A stretch of 64,000 nt of DNA from Aplectana chamaeleonis. Its lineage: Eukaryota; Nematoda; Chromadorea; Rhabditida; Cosmocercidae. Below, one piece after another: positions 1 to 15,000 of the stretch (positions are counted from its first letter, which is position 1; the number at the start of each line of letters is the position of its first letter). A model generated the notes under the pieces. The model had not been told where the DNA came from, ran no database searches, and saw only the letters and a program-made list of their open reading frames with translations. The stretch is from NCBI GenBank assembly GCA_029168955.1, contig JAPDOI010000121.1, positions 186,001 to 250,000 of the forward strand, written 5' to 3'. The position numbers were made by a program, and so were the translations under genes.

Positions 1-3000
1 TTTCTCGGCGCTCGGCGCACTCCCAGTTGGGTCCAACGCAATTATCTCGGCGTTTGGCGCACTCCCATTTGGGTCCAACACACTTTTCCCGGCACTCGGC
101 GCACTCCCAGTTAGGTCCAACACACTTTTCTCGGCGCTCTGCGCACTCCCATTTGGGTCCAACACACTTTTATCGGCACTCGGCGTTTTCCCAGTTGGGT
201 CCAACACACTTTTCCCGGAGCTCGGCGCACTTCCAGTTGGGTCCAACACACTTTTCTCGACGCTCGGCGCACTCCCATTTGGGTCCAACACACTTTTATC
301 GGCACTCGGCGCACTCCCAGTTAGGTCCAACACACTTTTCTCGGCGCTCGGCACACTCCAATTTGGGTCCAACACACTTTTCCCGGCGCTCGGCGCACTC
401 CCAGTTGGGTCCAACACACTTTTCCCGGCGCTCGGCGCACTCCCATTTGGGTCCAACACACTTTTCTCGGCACTCGGCGCACTCCTAGTTGGGTCCAACA
501 CACTTTTCTCGGCGCGCGCATTCTCAGTTGGGTCCAACACACTTTTCTCGGCGCTCGGCGCACTCCCAGTTGGGTCCAACACACTTTTCGGCGCTCGGCG
601 CACTCCCAGTTGGGTCCAACACACTTTTCTCGGCGCTCGGCGCACTCCCAGTTGGGTCCAACACACTTTCGGCGCTCGGCGCACTTCCAGTTGGGTTCAA
701 CACACTTTTCTCGGCGCTCGGCGCACTCCCAGTTGGGTCCAACACACTTTTCCCGGCGCTCGGCGCACTCCCAGTTGGGTCCAACACACTTTTCTCGGCG
801 CTCGGCGCACTTACCCAGTTGGGTCCAGCGCACTTTTCCCGGCGCTCAGCGCACTCCCAGTTGGGTCCAACACACTCTTTCTCGGCGCTCGGCGCAGTCC
901 CAGTTGGGTCCAACACACTTTTTCTCGGCGCTCGGCGCACTCCCAGTTGGGTCCAACACACTTTTCTCGGCGCTCGGCGCACTCCCAGTTGGGTCCAGCA
1001 CACTTTTCTCGGCGCTCGGCGCACTCCAGCTGGGTCCAACACTTTTCTCGGCGCTCGGCGCACTCCCAGTTAGGTCCAACACATTTTCTCGGCGCTCGGC
1101 GCACTCCCAGTTGGGTCCAACACACTTTTCTCGGCGCCTGACGCACTTTCAGTTGGGTCCAACACACTTTTCTCGGCGCTCGGCGCACTCCCAGTTGGGT
1201 CCAACACACTTTTCTCGGCGCTCGGCGCACTCCCAGTTGGGTCCAACACACTTTTTCTCGGCGCTCGGCGCACTCCCAGTTGGGTCCAACACACTTTTCT
1301 CGGCGCTCGGCGCACTCCCAGCTGGGTCCAACACACTTTTCTCGGCGCTCGGCGCACTCCCAGTTGGGTCCAACACACTTTCTCGGCGCTCGGCGCACTC
1401 CCAGTTGGGTCCAACACACTTTTCTCGGCGCTCGGTGCACTCCCAGTTGGGTCCAACACACTTTTCTCGGCGCTCGGCGCATTCCAAGTTGGGTCCAACA
1501 CGCTCTTCTCGGCGCTCGGCGCACCCCGAGTTGGGTCCACCCCCCTTTTTTCGGCGCTCGGCGCACTCCCAGTTGGGTCCAACACACTTTTCTCGGCGCT
1601 CGGCGCACTCCAGTTGGGTCCAACACACTTTTCTCGGCGCTCGGCGCACTCCCAGTTGGGTCCAACACACTTTTCACGGCGCTCGGCGCACTCCCAGTTG
1701 GGTCCAACACACTTTTCACGGCGCTCGGCGCACTCCCAGTTGGGTCCAACACACTTTTCACGGCGCTCGGCGCTTTCCCAGTTGGGTCCAACACACTTTT
1801 CCCGGCGCTCGGCGCACTCCCAGTTGGGTCCAACACACTTTTCTCGGCGCTCGGCGCACTCCCAGTTGGGTCCAACACACTTTTCTCGGCGCTCGGCGCA
1901 CTCCCAGTTGGGTCCAACACACTTTTCACGGCGCTCGGCGCACTCCCAGTTGGGTCCAACACACTTTTCCCGGCGCTCGGCGCACTCCCAGTTGGGTCCA
2001 ACACACTTTTTTCGGCGCTCGGCGCACTCCCAGTTGGGTCCAACACGCTTTTCTCGGCGCACGGCACACTCCCAGTTGGGACCAACACACTTTTTTCGGC
2101 GCTCGGCGCACTCCCAGTTGGGTCCAACACACTTTTCATGGCGCTCGGCGCACTCCCAGTTGGGTCCAACACACTTTTCACGGCGCTCGGCGCACTCCCA
2201 GTTGGGTCCAACACACTTTTCACGGCGCTCGGCGCACTCTCAGTGCTGGGTCCAACACACTTTTCTCGGCGCTCGGCGCACTCCCAGTTGGGTCCAACAC
2301 ACTTTTCTCGGCGCTCGGCGCACTCCCAGTCGGGTCCAACATACTTTTCCCCGCGCTCGGCGCACTCCCAGTTGGGTCCAATGCAATTTTCTCGGCGCTC
2401 GGCGCACTCCCAGTTGCGTCCAACACACTTTTCCCGGCGCTCGGCGCACTCCCAGTTGGGTCCAACACACTTTTCCCGGCGCTCGGCGCACTCCCAGTTG
2501 GGTCCAACACACTTTTCTCGGCGCTCGGCGCACTCCCAGTTGGGTCCAACACATTTTTCTCGGCGCACTTCGCACTCCCAGTTGGGTCCAACACACTTTT
2601 TTTGGCGCTCGGCGCACTCCCAGTAGGGTCCAACACACGTTTCCCGGCCCTCGGCGCATTTCCAGTAGGGTCCCACACACTTTTCTCGGCGCCCGGCGCA
2701 CTCCCTGTTGGGTCCAACACATTTTTCTCGGCGCTCGGCGCACTCCCACTTGGGTCCAACACACTTTTCTCGGCGCTCGGCGCACTCCCAGTTGGGTCCA
2801 ACACACATTTCTCGGCGCTGGGCGCACTCCCACTTGGGTCCAACACACTTTTCTCGGCGCTCGGTGCACTCCCAGTTGGGTCCAAAACACTTTTACCGGC
2901 GCTCGGCACACTCCCAGCTGGGTCCAACACACTTTTCTCGCCGGCGCTCGGCACACTCCCAGTTGGGTCCAACACACTTTTCTCGCCGCATGGCGCACTT

Positions 3001-6000
3001 CCAGTAGGGTCCAAAACACTTTTACCGGCGCTCGGCACACTCCCAGTTGGGTCCAACACACTTTTCTCGGCGCTCGGTGCACTAATAGTTGGGTCCAAAA
3101 CACTTTTCCCGGCGCTCGGCACACTCCCAGTTGGGTCCAACACACTTTTCTCGCCGCACGGCGCACTTCCAGTAGGGTCCAACACACTTTTCTCGGCGCT
3201 CGGCGCACTCCCGGTTGGGTCCAACACATTTTTCTCGGCGCTCGGCGCACTCCCACTTGGGTCCAACACACTTTTCGGCGCTCGGCGCACTCCCAGTTGG
3301 GTCCAACACACTTTTTCTCGGCGCTCGGCGCACTCCCAGTTGGGTCCAACACACTTTTCTCGGCGCTCGGCGCACTCCCAGCTGGGTCCAACACACTTTT
3401 CTCGGCGCTCGGCGCACTCCCAGTTGGGTCCAACACACTTTTCTCGGCGCTCGGCGCACCCCAGTTGGGTCCAACACACTCTTTCTCGGCGCTCGGCGCA
3501 CTCCCAGTTGGGTCCAACACACTTTTCTCGGCGCTCGGCGCATTTCCAGTTGGGTCCAACACACTTTTCTCGGCGCTCGGCGCACTCCCAGTTGGGTCCA
3601 ACACACTTTTCCCGGCGCTCGGCGCATTTCCAGTTGGGTCCAACACACTTTTCTCGGCGCTCGACGCACTCCCAGTTGCGTCCAACACACTTTTCTCGGC
3701 GCTCGGCGCACTCCCAGTTGGGTTCAACACACTTTTCTCGGCGCTCGGCGCACCCCCAGTTGGGTCCAGCGCACTTTTCTCGGCGCTCGGCGCACTCCCA
3801 GTTGGGTCCAACACACTTTTCTCGGCGCTCGGCGCACCCCAGTTGGGTCCAACACACTTTTCTCGGCGCTCGGCGCACTCCCAGTTGGGTCCAACACACT
3901 TTTCTCGGCGCTCGGCGCACTCCCAGTTAGGTCCAACACACTTTTCTCGGCGCTCGGCGCACCCAGTTGGGTCCAACACACTTTTCTCGGCGCTCGGCGC
4001 ACTCCCAGTTGGGTCCAACACACTTTTCTCGGCGCTCGGCGCACTCCCAGTTGGGTCCAACACACTTTTCTCGGCGCTCGGCGCACTCCCAGTTGGGTCC
4101 AACACACTTTTCTCGGCGCTCGGCGCACTCCCAGTTGGGTCCAACACACTTTTCTCGGCGCTCGACGCATTTCCAGTTGGGTCCAACACACTTTTTTCGG
4201 CGCTCGGCGCACTCCCAGCTGGGTCCAACACACTTTCTCGGCGCTCGGCGCATTTCCAGTTGGGTCCAACACACTTTTCTCGGCGCTCGGCGCACTCCCA
4301 GTTGGGTCCAACACACTTTTCTCGGCGCTCGGCGCACCCCAGTTGGGTCCAACACACTTTTCTCGGCGCTCGGCGCACTCCCAGTTGGGTCCAACACACT
4401 TTTCTCGGCGCTCGGCGCATTTCCAGTTGGGTCCAACACACTTTTCTCGGCGCTCGGCGCACTCCCAGTTGGGTCCAACACACTTTTCTCGGCGCTCGGC
4501 GCACTCCCAGTTGGGTCCAACACACTTTTCTCGGCGCTCGGCGCACTCCCAGTTGGGTCCAACACACTTTTCTCGGCGCTCGGCGCATTCCCAGTTGCGT
4601 CCAACACACTTTTCTCGGCGCTCGGCGCACTCCCAGTTGGGTCCAACACACTTTTTCTCGGCGCTCGGCGCACTCGCAGTTGGGTCCAACACACTTTTCT
4701 CGGCGCTCGGCGCAGTCCCAGTTGGGTCCAACACACTTTTCTCGGCGCTCGGCGCACTTCCAGCTGGGTCCAACACACTTTTCTCGGCGCTCGGCGCACT
4801 CCCAGTTGGGTCCAACACACTTTTTCGGCGCTCGGCGCACTCCCAGTTGGGTCCAACACACTTTTCTCGGCGCTCGGCGCACTCCCAGTTGGGTCCAACA
4901 CACTTTTCTCGGCGCTCAGCGCATTTCCAGTTGGGTCCAACACACTTTTCTCGGCGCTCGGCGCACTCCCAGTTGGGTCCAACACACTTTTCTCGGCGCT
5001 CGGCGCACTCCAGTTGGGTCCAACACACTTTTCTCGGCGCCTGACGCACTTCCAGTTGGGTCCAGCACACTTTTCTCGGCGCTCGGCGCACTCCTAGTTG
5101 GGTCCAGCGCTCGGCGCACTCCCAGTTGGGTCCAACACACTTTTCTCGGCGCTCGGCGCATTCCCAGCTGGGTCCAACACACGTTTCTCGGCGCTCGGCG
5201 CACTCCCAGTTGGGTCCATCACACTTTTCACGGCGCTCGGCGCATTCCCAGCTGGGTCCAACACACTTTTCTCGGCGCTCGGCGCATTTCCAGTTGGGTC
5301 CAACACACTTTTCTTCGGCGCTCGGCGCACTCCAGTTGGGTCCAACACACTTTTCTTTTCGGCGCTCGGCGCACTCCCAGTTGGGTCCAACACACTTTTC
5401 TCGGCGCTCGGCGCACTCCCAGTTGGGTCCAACACACGTTGCTCGGCGCTCGGCGCAGTCACAGTTGGGTCACAGAAACTTTTTTCGGCTCTTGACGCAC
5501 TTCCAGTTGGGTCCACCACACTTTTCTCGACGCTCTGCGCACTCCCAGTTGGGTCCAACACACTTTTCTCGGCGCTCGGCGCACTTTATTTGGGTCCAAC
5601 ACACTTTTCTCGGCGCTCGGCGCACTCCCAGTTGGGTCCAACACACTTTTCTCGGCGCTCGGCGCACTCCCAGTTGGGTCCAACACACTTTTCTCGGCGC
5701 TCGGCGCACTCCCAGGTTGGGTCCAACACACTTTTCTCGGCGCTCGGCGCACCCCAGTTGGGTCCAACACACTTTTTCTCGGCGCTCGGCGCACTCCACA
5801 GTTGGGTCCAACACGCTTTTCTCGGCGGCATTTCCTGCTGTCCAACACACTTTCTCGGCGCTCGGCGCACTCCCAGTTGGGTCCAACACTTTTCTCAAGC
5901 GCCCGGCGCATTTCCACGCGCTTCCTGGGTCAATTTCAGCACACTTTTCTCGGCGCTCGGCGCACTTTCCAGTTGGGTCCAACACACTTTTCTCGGCGCT

Positions 6001-9000
6001 CGGCGCACTCCCAGTTGGGTCCAACACACTTTTCTCGGCGCTCGGCGCACTCCCAGTTGGGTCCAAACACACTTTCTCGGCGCTCGGCGCACTCCCAGTT
6101 GCGTCCAACACACTTTTCTCGGCGCTCGGCGCACTCCCAGTCTGGGTCCAACACACTTTTCTCGGCGCTCGGCGCACTCCCAGTTGGGTCCAACACACTT
6201 TTCTCGGCGCTCGGCGCACTCCCAGTTGGGTCCAACACACTTTTCTCGGCGCTCGGCGCACTCCCAGTTGGGTCCAACACACTTTTCTCGGCGCTCGGCG
6301 CAGTCGCAGTTGGGTCCAACACACTTTTCTCGGCGCCTGGTGGCGCATTTCCCGGTTGGGTCCAACACACTTTCTCGGCGCTCGGCGCATTCCCCAGTTT
6401 TGGGTCCAAACACACTTCTCCCGGCGCTCGGCGCACTCCCAGTTGGGTCCAACACCCTTTTCTCGGCGCTCGGCGCACTCCCAGTGGGGACCCACACGCT
6501 TTTCTCGGCTCTCGACGCACTCCCAGCTGGGTGCAACACACTTTTCTCGGCGCCCGGCGCACTTCCAGTTGGGTCCAACACACTTTTCTCGGCGCTCGGC
6601 GCACTCCCAGTTGGGTCCAACACTCTTTCCTCCGCGCACTCCCAGTTGGGTCCAGCACACTTTTCTCGGCGCTCGGCGCACTCCCAGTTGGGTCCAACAC
6701 ACTTTTCTCGGCGCTCGGCGCACTCCCAGTTGGGTCCAACACACTTTTCTCGGCGCTCGGCGCACTCCCAGTTGGGTCCAACACACTTTTCTCGGCGCTC
6801 GGCGTTTTCCCAGTTGGGTCCAACACACTTTTCTCGGCGCTCGGCGCACTCCCAGTTGGGTCCAACACACTTTTCAGGCGCTCGGCGCACTCCCAGTTGG
6901 GTCCAACACACTTTTCTCGGCGCTCGGCGCACTCCCAGTTGGGTCCAACTCTCTTTTCTCGGCGCTCTCCCAGTTGGGTCCAACACACTTTTCCCGGCGC
7001 TCGGCGCACTCCCAGTTGGGTCCAACACACTTTTCCCGGCGCTCGGTGCACTCCCAGTTGGGTCCAACGCACTTTTCTCGGCGCTCGGCGCTTTCCCAGT
7101 TGGGTCCAACACACTTTTCTCGGCGCTCGGCGCACTCCCAGTTGGGTCCAACTCTCTTTTCTCGGCGCCCACCGCACTCCTCGTTGGGTCCAACGCACTT
7201 TCCTCGACGCGCAGCGCAGTTCTAGTTGGGTCCAACACATTTTTCTCGCCGCTCGGCGCACTCCTAGTTTGGTCCAACACACATTTGTCGGTGCTCGGCG
7301 CACTCCTAGTTGGGTCCAACACACTTTTCTCGGCGCTCGGCGCACTCCCAGTTGGGTCCAACACACTTTTTCTCGGCGCTCGGCGCACTCCCAGCTTGGG
7401 TCCAACCCACTTTTCGGCGCTCGGCGCATTCCTGGTTGGGTCCAACACACTTTTCTCGGCGCTCGGCGCTTTCCCAGTTGGGTCCAACACACTTTTCTCG
7501 GCGCTCGGCGCATTCCCAGTTGGGTCCAACACACTTTTCCCGGCGCCTGGCGCATTCCCAGTTGGGTCCAAAACACTTTTATCGCCGCTCGGCGCACTCC
7601 CAGTTGGGCCCAACACACTTTTCTCGCCGCTCGGCGCACTCACATTTGGGTCCAACACACTTTTCTCGGCGCTCAGCGCACTCCTAGTTGGGTCCAACAC
7701 ACTTCTCTACGCTCAGCGCACTTCTAGTTGGGTCCAACACACTTTTCTCGCCGCTCGGCGCACTCCCAGTTGGGTAGAATACACTTTTCTCGGTGCTCGG
7801 CGCACTCCCAGTTGGGTCCCACACTCTTTTTTCCGGCGCTTGACGTTTTTCCAGTTGGGTCCAACACACTTTTCTCGGCGCTCGGCGCACCCCAGTCCGG
7901 TCCAACACACTTTTCTCGGCGCACTCCCAGTTGGGTCCAACACACTTTTTCCGGCGCTCGGCGCACTCACATTTGGGTCCAACACACTTTTCTCGGCTCT
8001 CAGCGCACTCCTAGTTGGGTCCAACACACTTTTCTTGGCGCTCAGCGCACTCCTAGTTGGGTCCAACACACTTTTCTCGGCGCTCAGCGCAGTTCTAGTT
8101 GGGTCCAACACACTTTTCTCGGCGCTCGGCGCACTCCCAGTTGGGTCCAACACACTTTTCTCGGCGCTCGGCGCACTCCCAGTTGGGTCCAACACACTTT
8201 TCTCGGCGCTCGGCGCACTCCCAGTTGGGTCCAACACACTTTTCTCGGCGCTCGGCGCATTTCCAGTTGGGTCCAACACACTTTTCTCGGCGCTCGGCGC
8301 ACTCCCAGTTGGGTCCAACACACTTTTTCCGCGCTCGGCGCACTCCCAGTTGGGTCCAACACACTTTTCTCGGCGCTCGGCGCACTCCCAGTTGGGTCCA
8401 ACACACTTTTCTCGGCGCTCGGCGCACTCCCAGTTGGGTCCAACACACTTTTCTCGGCGCTCGGCGCACTCCCAGTTGGGTCCAACACACTTTTCTCGGC
8501 GCTCGGCGCACTCCCAGTTGGGTCCAACACACTTTTCTCGGCGCTCGGCGCACTCCCAGTTGGGTCCAACACACTTTTCTCGGCGCTCGGCGCATTTTCA
8601 GTTGGGTCCAACACACTTTTCTCGGCGCTCGGCGCACTCCCAGTTGGGTCCAACACACTTTTTCTCGGCGCTCGGCGCACTCCCAGTTGGGTCCAACACA
8701 CTTTTCTCGGCGCTCGGCGCACTCCCAGTTGGGTCCAACACACTTTTCTCGGCGCTCGGCGCACTCCCAGTTGGGTCCAACACACTTTTCTCGGCGCTCG
8801 GCGCACTCCCAGTTGGGTCCAACACACTTTTCTCGGCGCCTGGCGCACTCCCAGTTGGGTCCAACACACTTTTCTCGGCGCTCGGCGCATTCCCAGTTGG
8901 GTCCAACACACTTTTCTCGGCGCTCGGCGCACTCCCAGTTGGGTCCCACACACTTTTCTCGCCGCACTCCCATTTGGGTCCCACACACTTTTCTCGGCGC

Positions 9001-12000
9001 TCGGCGCACTCCCGGTTGGGTCCCACACACTTCTCCCGGCGCTCGGCGCACTCCCATTTGGGTCCCACACACTTTTCTCAGGCCTCGGCGCATTTCCAGT
9101 TAGGTCCAACACACGTTTCTCGGCGCTCGGCGCAGTCCCAGTTCGGTCCCACACACTTTTCCCGGCGCTCGGCGCACTCCCATTTGGGTCCCACACACTT
9201 TTCTCAGGCCTCGGCGCACTCCCAGTAGGGTCCAACACACTTTTCCCGGCGCTCGGCGCACTCCAAGTTGGGTCCAACGCAATTTTCTCGGCGCTCGGCG
9301 CACTCCCAGTTTGGTCCAACACACTTTTCCCGGCGCTCGGCGCACTCCCAGTTGGGTCCAAAACACTTTTCCCGGCGCTCGGCGCACTCCCAGTTAGGTC
9401 CAACACACTTTTCTCGGCGCTCAGCGCACTCCCAGTTGGGTCCAACACACTTTTCTCAGCGCTCGGCGCACTCCCAGTTGGGTCCAAAACACTTTTCCCG
9501 GCGCTCGGCGCACTCCCAGTTGGGTCCACCACACTTTTCTCGGCCCCGGGCGCGCCCCCAGTTGGGCCCGACACACTTTTCCCGGCGCTCGGCGCACTCC
9601 CAGTTGGGTCCGACACACTTTTCCCGGCGCTCGGCGCACTCCCAGTTGGGTCCAACACACTTTTCTCGGCGCTCGGCGCACTCCCAGTTGGGTCCAACAC
9701 ACTTTTCTCGGCGCTCGGCGCACTCCCAGTTGGGTCCAACACACTTTTCTCGGCACTCGGCGCACTCCCAGTTAGGTCCAACACACTTTTCTCGGCGCTC
9801 GGCGCACTTCCAGTTGGGTCCAACACACTTTTCCCGGAGCTCGGCGCACTTCCAGTTGGGTCCAACACACTTTTATCGGCACTCGGCGTTCTCCCAGTTG
9901 GGTCCAACACACTTTTATCGGCACTCGGCGCACTCCCAGTTAGGTCCAACACACTTTTCTCGGCGCTCCGCGCACTCCCAATTGTGTCCAACACACTTTT
10001 CTCGGCGCCCGGCGCATTTCCAGTTGGGTCCAGCACACTTTTCCCGGCGCTCGGCGCACTCCCAGTGCTGGGTCCAACACACTTTTCTCGGCGCTCGGCG
10101 CACTCCTAGTTGGGTCCAGCGCTCGGCGCACTCCCAGTTGGGTCCAACACACTTTTCTCGGCGCTCGGCGCATTCCCAGCTGGGTCCAACGCACTTTTCT
10201 TGGCGTTCGGCGCACTCCCAGTTGGGTCCAACACACTTTTCCCGGCGCTCGGCGCACTCCCAGTTGGGTCCAACGCACTTTTCTTGGCGCTCGGCGCACT
10301 CCCATTTGGGTCCAACACACTTTTCCCGGCACTCGGCGCACTCCCAGTTAGGTCCAACACACTTTTCTCGGCGCTCTGCGCACTCCCATTTGGGTCCAAC
10401 ACACTTTTATCGGCACTCGGCGCACTCAGTTGGGTCCAACACACTTTTCTCGGCGCTCGGCGCACTCCCAGTTAGGTCCAACACACTTTTCTCGGCGCTC
10501 GGCGCACTTCTATTTGGGTCCAACACACTTTTCCCGGAGCTCGGCGCACTTCCAGTTGGGTCCAACACACTTTTCTCGACGCTCGGCGCACTCCCATTTG
10601 GGTCCAACACACTTTTATCGGCACTCGGCGCACTCCCAGTTAGGTCCAACACACTTTTCTCGGCGCTCGGCACACTCCAATTTGGGTCCAACACACTTTT
10701 CCCGGCGCTCGGCGCACTCCCAGTTGGGTCCAACACACTTTTCCCGGCGCTCGGCGCACTCCCAGTTGGGTCCAACACACTTTCTCGGCGCTCGGCGCAC
10801 TCCCAGTTGGGTCCAACACACTTTTCTCGGCGCTCGGCGCACCCCAGTTGGGTCCAACACACTTTTCTCGGCGCTCGGCGCACTCCCAGTTGGGTCCAAC
10901 ACACTTTTCTCGGCGCTCGGCGCACTCCCAGTTGGGTCCAACACACTTTTCTCGGCGCCTGACGCACTCCCAGTTGGGTCCAACACACTTTTCCCGGCGC
11001 TCGGCGCACTCCCAGTTGGGTCCAACACACTTTTCCCGGCGCTCGGCGCACTCCCAGTTGGGTCCAACACACTTTTCTCGGCGCTCGGCGCACTCTCATT
11101 TGGGTCCAACACACTTTTCTCGGCACTCGGCGCACTCCTAGATGGGTCCACCACACTTTTCTCGGCGCTCGTCGCACTCCCAGTTTGGTCCAACACACTT
11201 TTCTCGGGGCGCGGCGCATTCCCGGTTGGGTCCAACACACTTTTCTTGGCGCTCGGCGCATTCCCACTTGGGTCCAACACACTTTTCTCGGAGCGCGGCG
11301 CACCCCAGTCGGGTCCAACACACTTTTCTCGGCGCCTGACGCATTTCCAGTTGCGTCCAACACACTTTTCTCGGCGCTCGTCGCACTCCCAGTTTGGTCC
11401 AACACACTTTTCTCGGGGCGCGGCGCATTCCCGGTTGGGTCCAACACACTTTTCTTGGCGCTCGGCGCATTCCCACTTGGGTCCAACACACTTTTCTCGG
11501 CGCGCGGCGCACCCCAGTTGGGTCCAACACACTTTTCTCGGCGCTCGGCGCACTCCCAGTTGGGTCCAACACATTTTTCTCGGCGCTCGGCGCACTCCCA
11601 GTTGGGTCCAACACACATTTTTCGGCGCTCGGCGCACTCCCAGTTGGGTGCAACACACTTTTCTCGGCGCTCGGCGCACTTCCACTTGGATCCAACACGC
11701 TTTTCCCGGCGCTCGGCGCACTCGCGGTTTGGCCTAACACACTTTTCTCGGCGCTCGGCGTACTCCCAGATGGGTCCAACACACTTTTCTCGGCGCTCGG
11801 CGCACTCCCAGTTGGTCCAACACACTTTTCTCGGCGCGCGGCGCATTCCCGGTTGGGTCCAACACACTTTTCTCGGCGCTCGGCGCACTCCCACTTGGAT
11901 CCAACTCACTTTTCTCGGCGCCTGGCGCATTTCCAGTTGGGTCCAACACACTTTTCTTGGCGCTCGGCGCACTCCCACTGGGGTCCAACACGCTTTTCTC

Positions 12001-15000
12001 GGCGCCTGACGCATTTCCAGTTGTGTCCAACACGCTTTTCTCGGCGCCTGACGCATTTCCAGTTGCGTCCAACACACTTTTCTCGGCGCTCGGCGCACTC
12101 CCAGTTGGGTCCGATCCACTTTTCTCGGCGGTCGGCGCACTCCCACTTGGATCCAGCACACTTTTCTCGGCGCCTGACGCATTTCCAGTTGGGTCCAACA
12201 CACTTTTCTCGGCACTCGCCGCACCCCAGGTGGGTCCAACACACTTTTCTCGGCGCTCGGCGCACTCCCAGTTGGGTCCAACACACTTTTCTCGGCGCTC
12301 GGCGCACTCCCAGTTGGGTCCAACACACTTTTCCCGGCGCTCGGCGCACTCCCAGTTGGGTCCAACACACTTTTCTCGGCGCTCGGCGCACTCCCAGTTG
12401 GGTCCAACACACTTTTCTCGGCGCTCGGCGCACTCCCACCTGGGTCCAACACACTTTTTCTCGGCGCTCGGCGCACTCCCAGTTGGGTCCAACACACTTT
12501 TCTCGGCGCTCGGCGCACTCCCAGTTGGGTCCAACACACTTTTCTCGGCGCTCGGCGCACTCCCAGTTGGGTCCAACACACTTTTCTCGGCGCTCGGCGC
12601 ACTCCCAGTTGGGTCCAACACACTTTTCTCGGCGCTCGGCGCACTCCCAGTTGGGTCCAACACACTTTTCTCGGCGCTCGGCGCATTTCCAGTTGGGTCC
12701 AACACACTTTTCTCGGCGCTCGGCGCACTCCCAGTTGGGTCCAACACACTTTTCTCGGCGCTCGGCGCACTCCCAGTTGGGTCCAACACACTTTTCTCGG
12801 CGCTCGGCGCATTCCCAGTTGGGTCCAACACACTTTTCTCGGCGCTCGGCGCACTCCCAGTTGGGTCCAACACACTTTTCTCGGCGCTCGGCGCACTCCC
12901 AGTTGGGTCCAACACACTTTTCTCGGCGCTCGGCGCACTCCCAGTTGGGTCCAACACACTTTTCTCGGCGCTCGGCGCATTTCCAGTTGGGTCCAACACA
13001 CTTTTCTCGGCGCTCGACGCATTTCCAGTTGGGTCCAACACACTTTTCTCGGCGCTCGGCGCACTCCCAGTTGGGTCCAACACACTTTTCTCGGCGCTCG
13101 GCGCACTCCCAGTTGGGTCCAACACACTTTTTTCGGCACTCGCCGCACTCCCATTTGGGTCCAGCGCACTTTTCCCGGCGTTCGGCGCACTCCCAGTTGG
13201 GTCCATGACACTTTTTTTCGGCGCTCGGCGAACTCCCAGTTGGGCCCAATACACTTTTTTCGGCGCTCGACGCATTCCCAGTTGGGCCCAACACCCTTCT
13301 ATCGGCGCGCGGCGCACTCCCAGTCGAGTCCAGCGCACCTTGTCCGACGCTCGGTGCAGTCCCAGTTGGGTCCAACACACATTTCTCGGCGCTCGGCACA
13401 CTCCCAGTTGGGTCCAACACACTTTTCTCGGCGCTCGGCGCACTCCCAGCTGGGTCCAACACACGATTCTCGGCGCTCGGCGCACTCCCAGTTGGGTCCG
13501 ATCCGCTTTTCTCAGCGCCTGACGCATTTCCAGTTTGGTCCAACACACTTTTCTCGGCGCCTGACGCATTTCCAGTTGCGTCCAACACACTTTTCTCGGC
13601 GCCTGACGCATTTCCAGTTGCGTCCAACACACTTTTCTCGGCGCCTGACGCATTTTCAGTTGCGTCCAACACACTTTTCTCGGCGCTCGTCGCACTCCCA
13701 GTTTGGTCCAACACACTTTTCTCGGGGCGCGGCGCCTTCCCGGTTGGGTCCAACACACTTTTCTCGGAGCGCGGCGCACCCCAGTCGGGTGCAACGCACT
13801 TTTCCCGGCGCTCAAAGGGGCCAGTATTGGGTCCAGCGCACTTTTCGCACGGCGCACTCCCAGGTGGGTCCAAAACACTTTTCTCGGCGCTCGGCGCACT
13901 CCCAGTTGGATCCAACGCACTTTTCTTGGCGCTCGGCGCTTTCCCAGTTGGGTCCAACACACTTTTCTGAGCGCTCGGCGCAGTCCCATTTTGGTCCAAC
14001 ACACTTTTTCTCGGCGCTCGGCGCACTCACAGTTGGGTCCAACACACTTTTCTCGGCGCCCTCCCCGCTGGGTCCAGCGCACTTTTTCCCGGCGCAGTCC
14101 CAGTTGGGTCCAACACACTTTTCTCGGCGCCTGACGCATTTCCGAATGCGTCCAACACACTTTTCTCGGCGCGCGGCGCATTCCCGGTTTTGTCCAACAC
14201 ATTTTTCTCGGCGCAATCGCAGTTAGGTCCGACCCACTTTTCTCGGCGCCTGACGCATTTCCAGTTGGGTCCAACACACTTTTCTCGGCGCTCGGCGCAC
14301 TCCCAGTTGGGTCCGATCCACTTTTCTCGGTGCTCGGCGCACTCCCACTTGGATCCAACTCACTTTTCTCGACGCCTGGCGCATTTCCAATTGGGTCCAA
14401 CACACTTTTCTCGGCGCTCGGCGCGCACTCCCAGTTGGGTCCAACACACTTTTCTCGGCGCTCGGCGCATTCCCAGTTGGGTCCAACACACTTTTCTCGG
14501 CGCTCGGCGCACTCCCAGTTGGGTCCAACACACTTTTCTCGGCGCTCGGCGCAGTCCCAGTTGGGTCCAACACACTTTTTCGGCGCTCGGCGCATTCCCA
14601 GTTGGGTCCAAAACACTTTTCTCGGCGCTCGGCGCATTCCCAGTTGGGTCCAACACACTTTTCTCGGCGCTCGGCGCATTCCCAGTTGGGTCCAAAACAC
14701 TATTCTCGGCTCTTGGCGCACTCCCAGTGGGTCGAACACACTTTTTTTCGGCGCTCGGCGAGCTCTCAATTAGGTCCAACACACTTGTCTCGGAGCTCGC
14801 CCCCCCCCCAGTTGGGTCCAACACACTTTTCTCGACGCTCGGCGCACTCCCAGTTGGGTCCAACACACTTTTCTCGGCGCTCGGCGCACTCCCAGTTGGG
14901 TCCAACACACTTTTCTCGGCGCTCGGCGCATCCCAGTTGGGTCCAACACACTTTTCTCGGCGCCTGACGCACATTTCCAGTTGGGTCCAACACACTTTTT

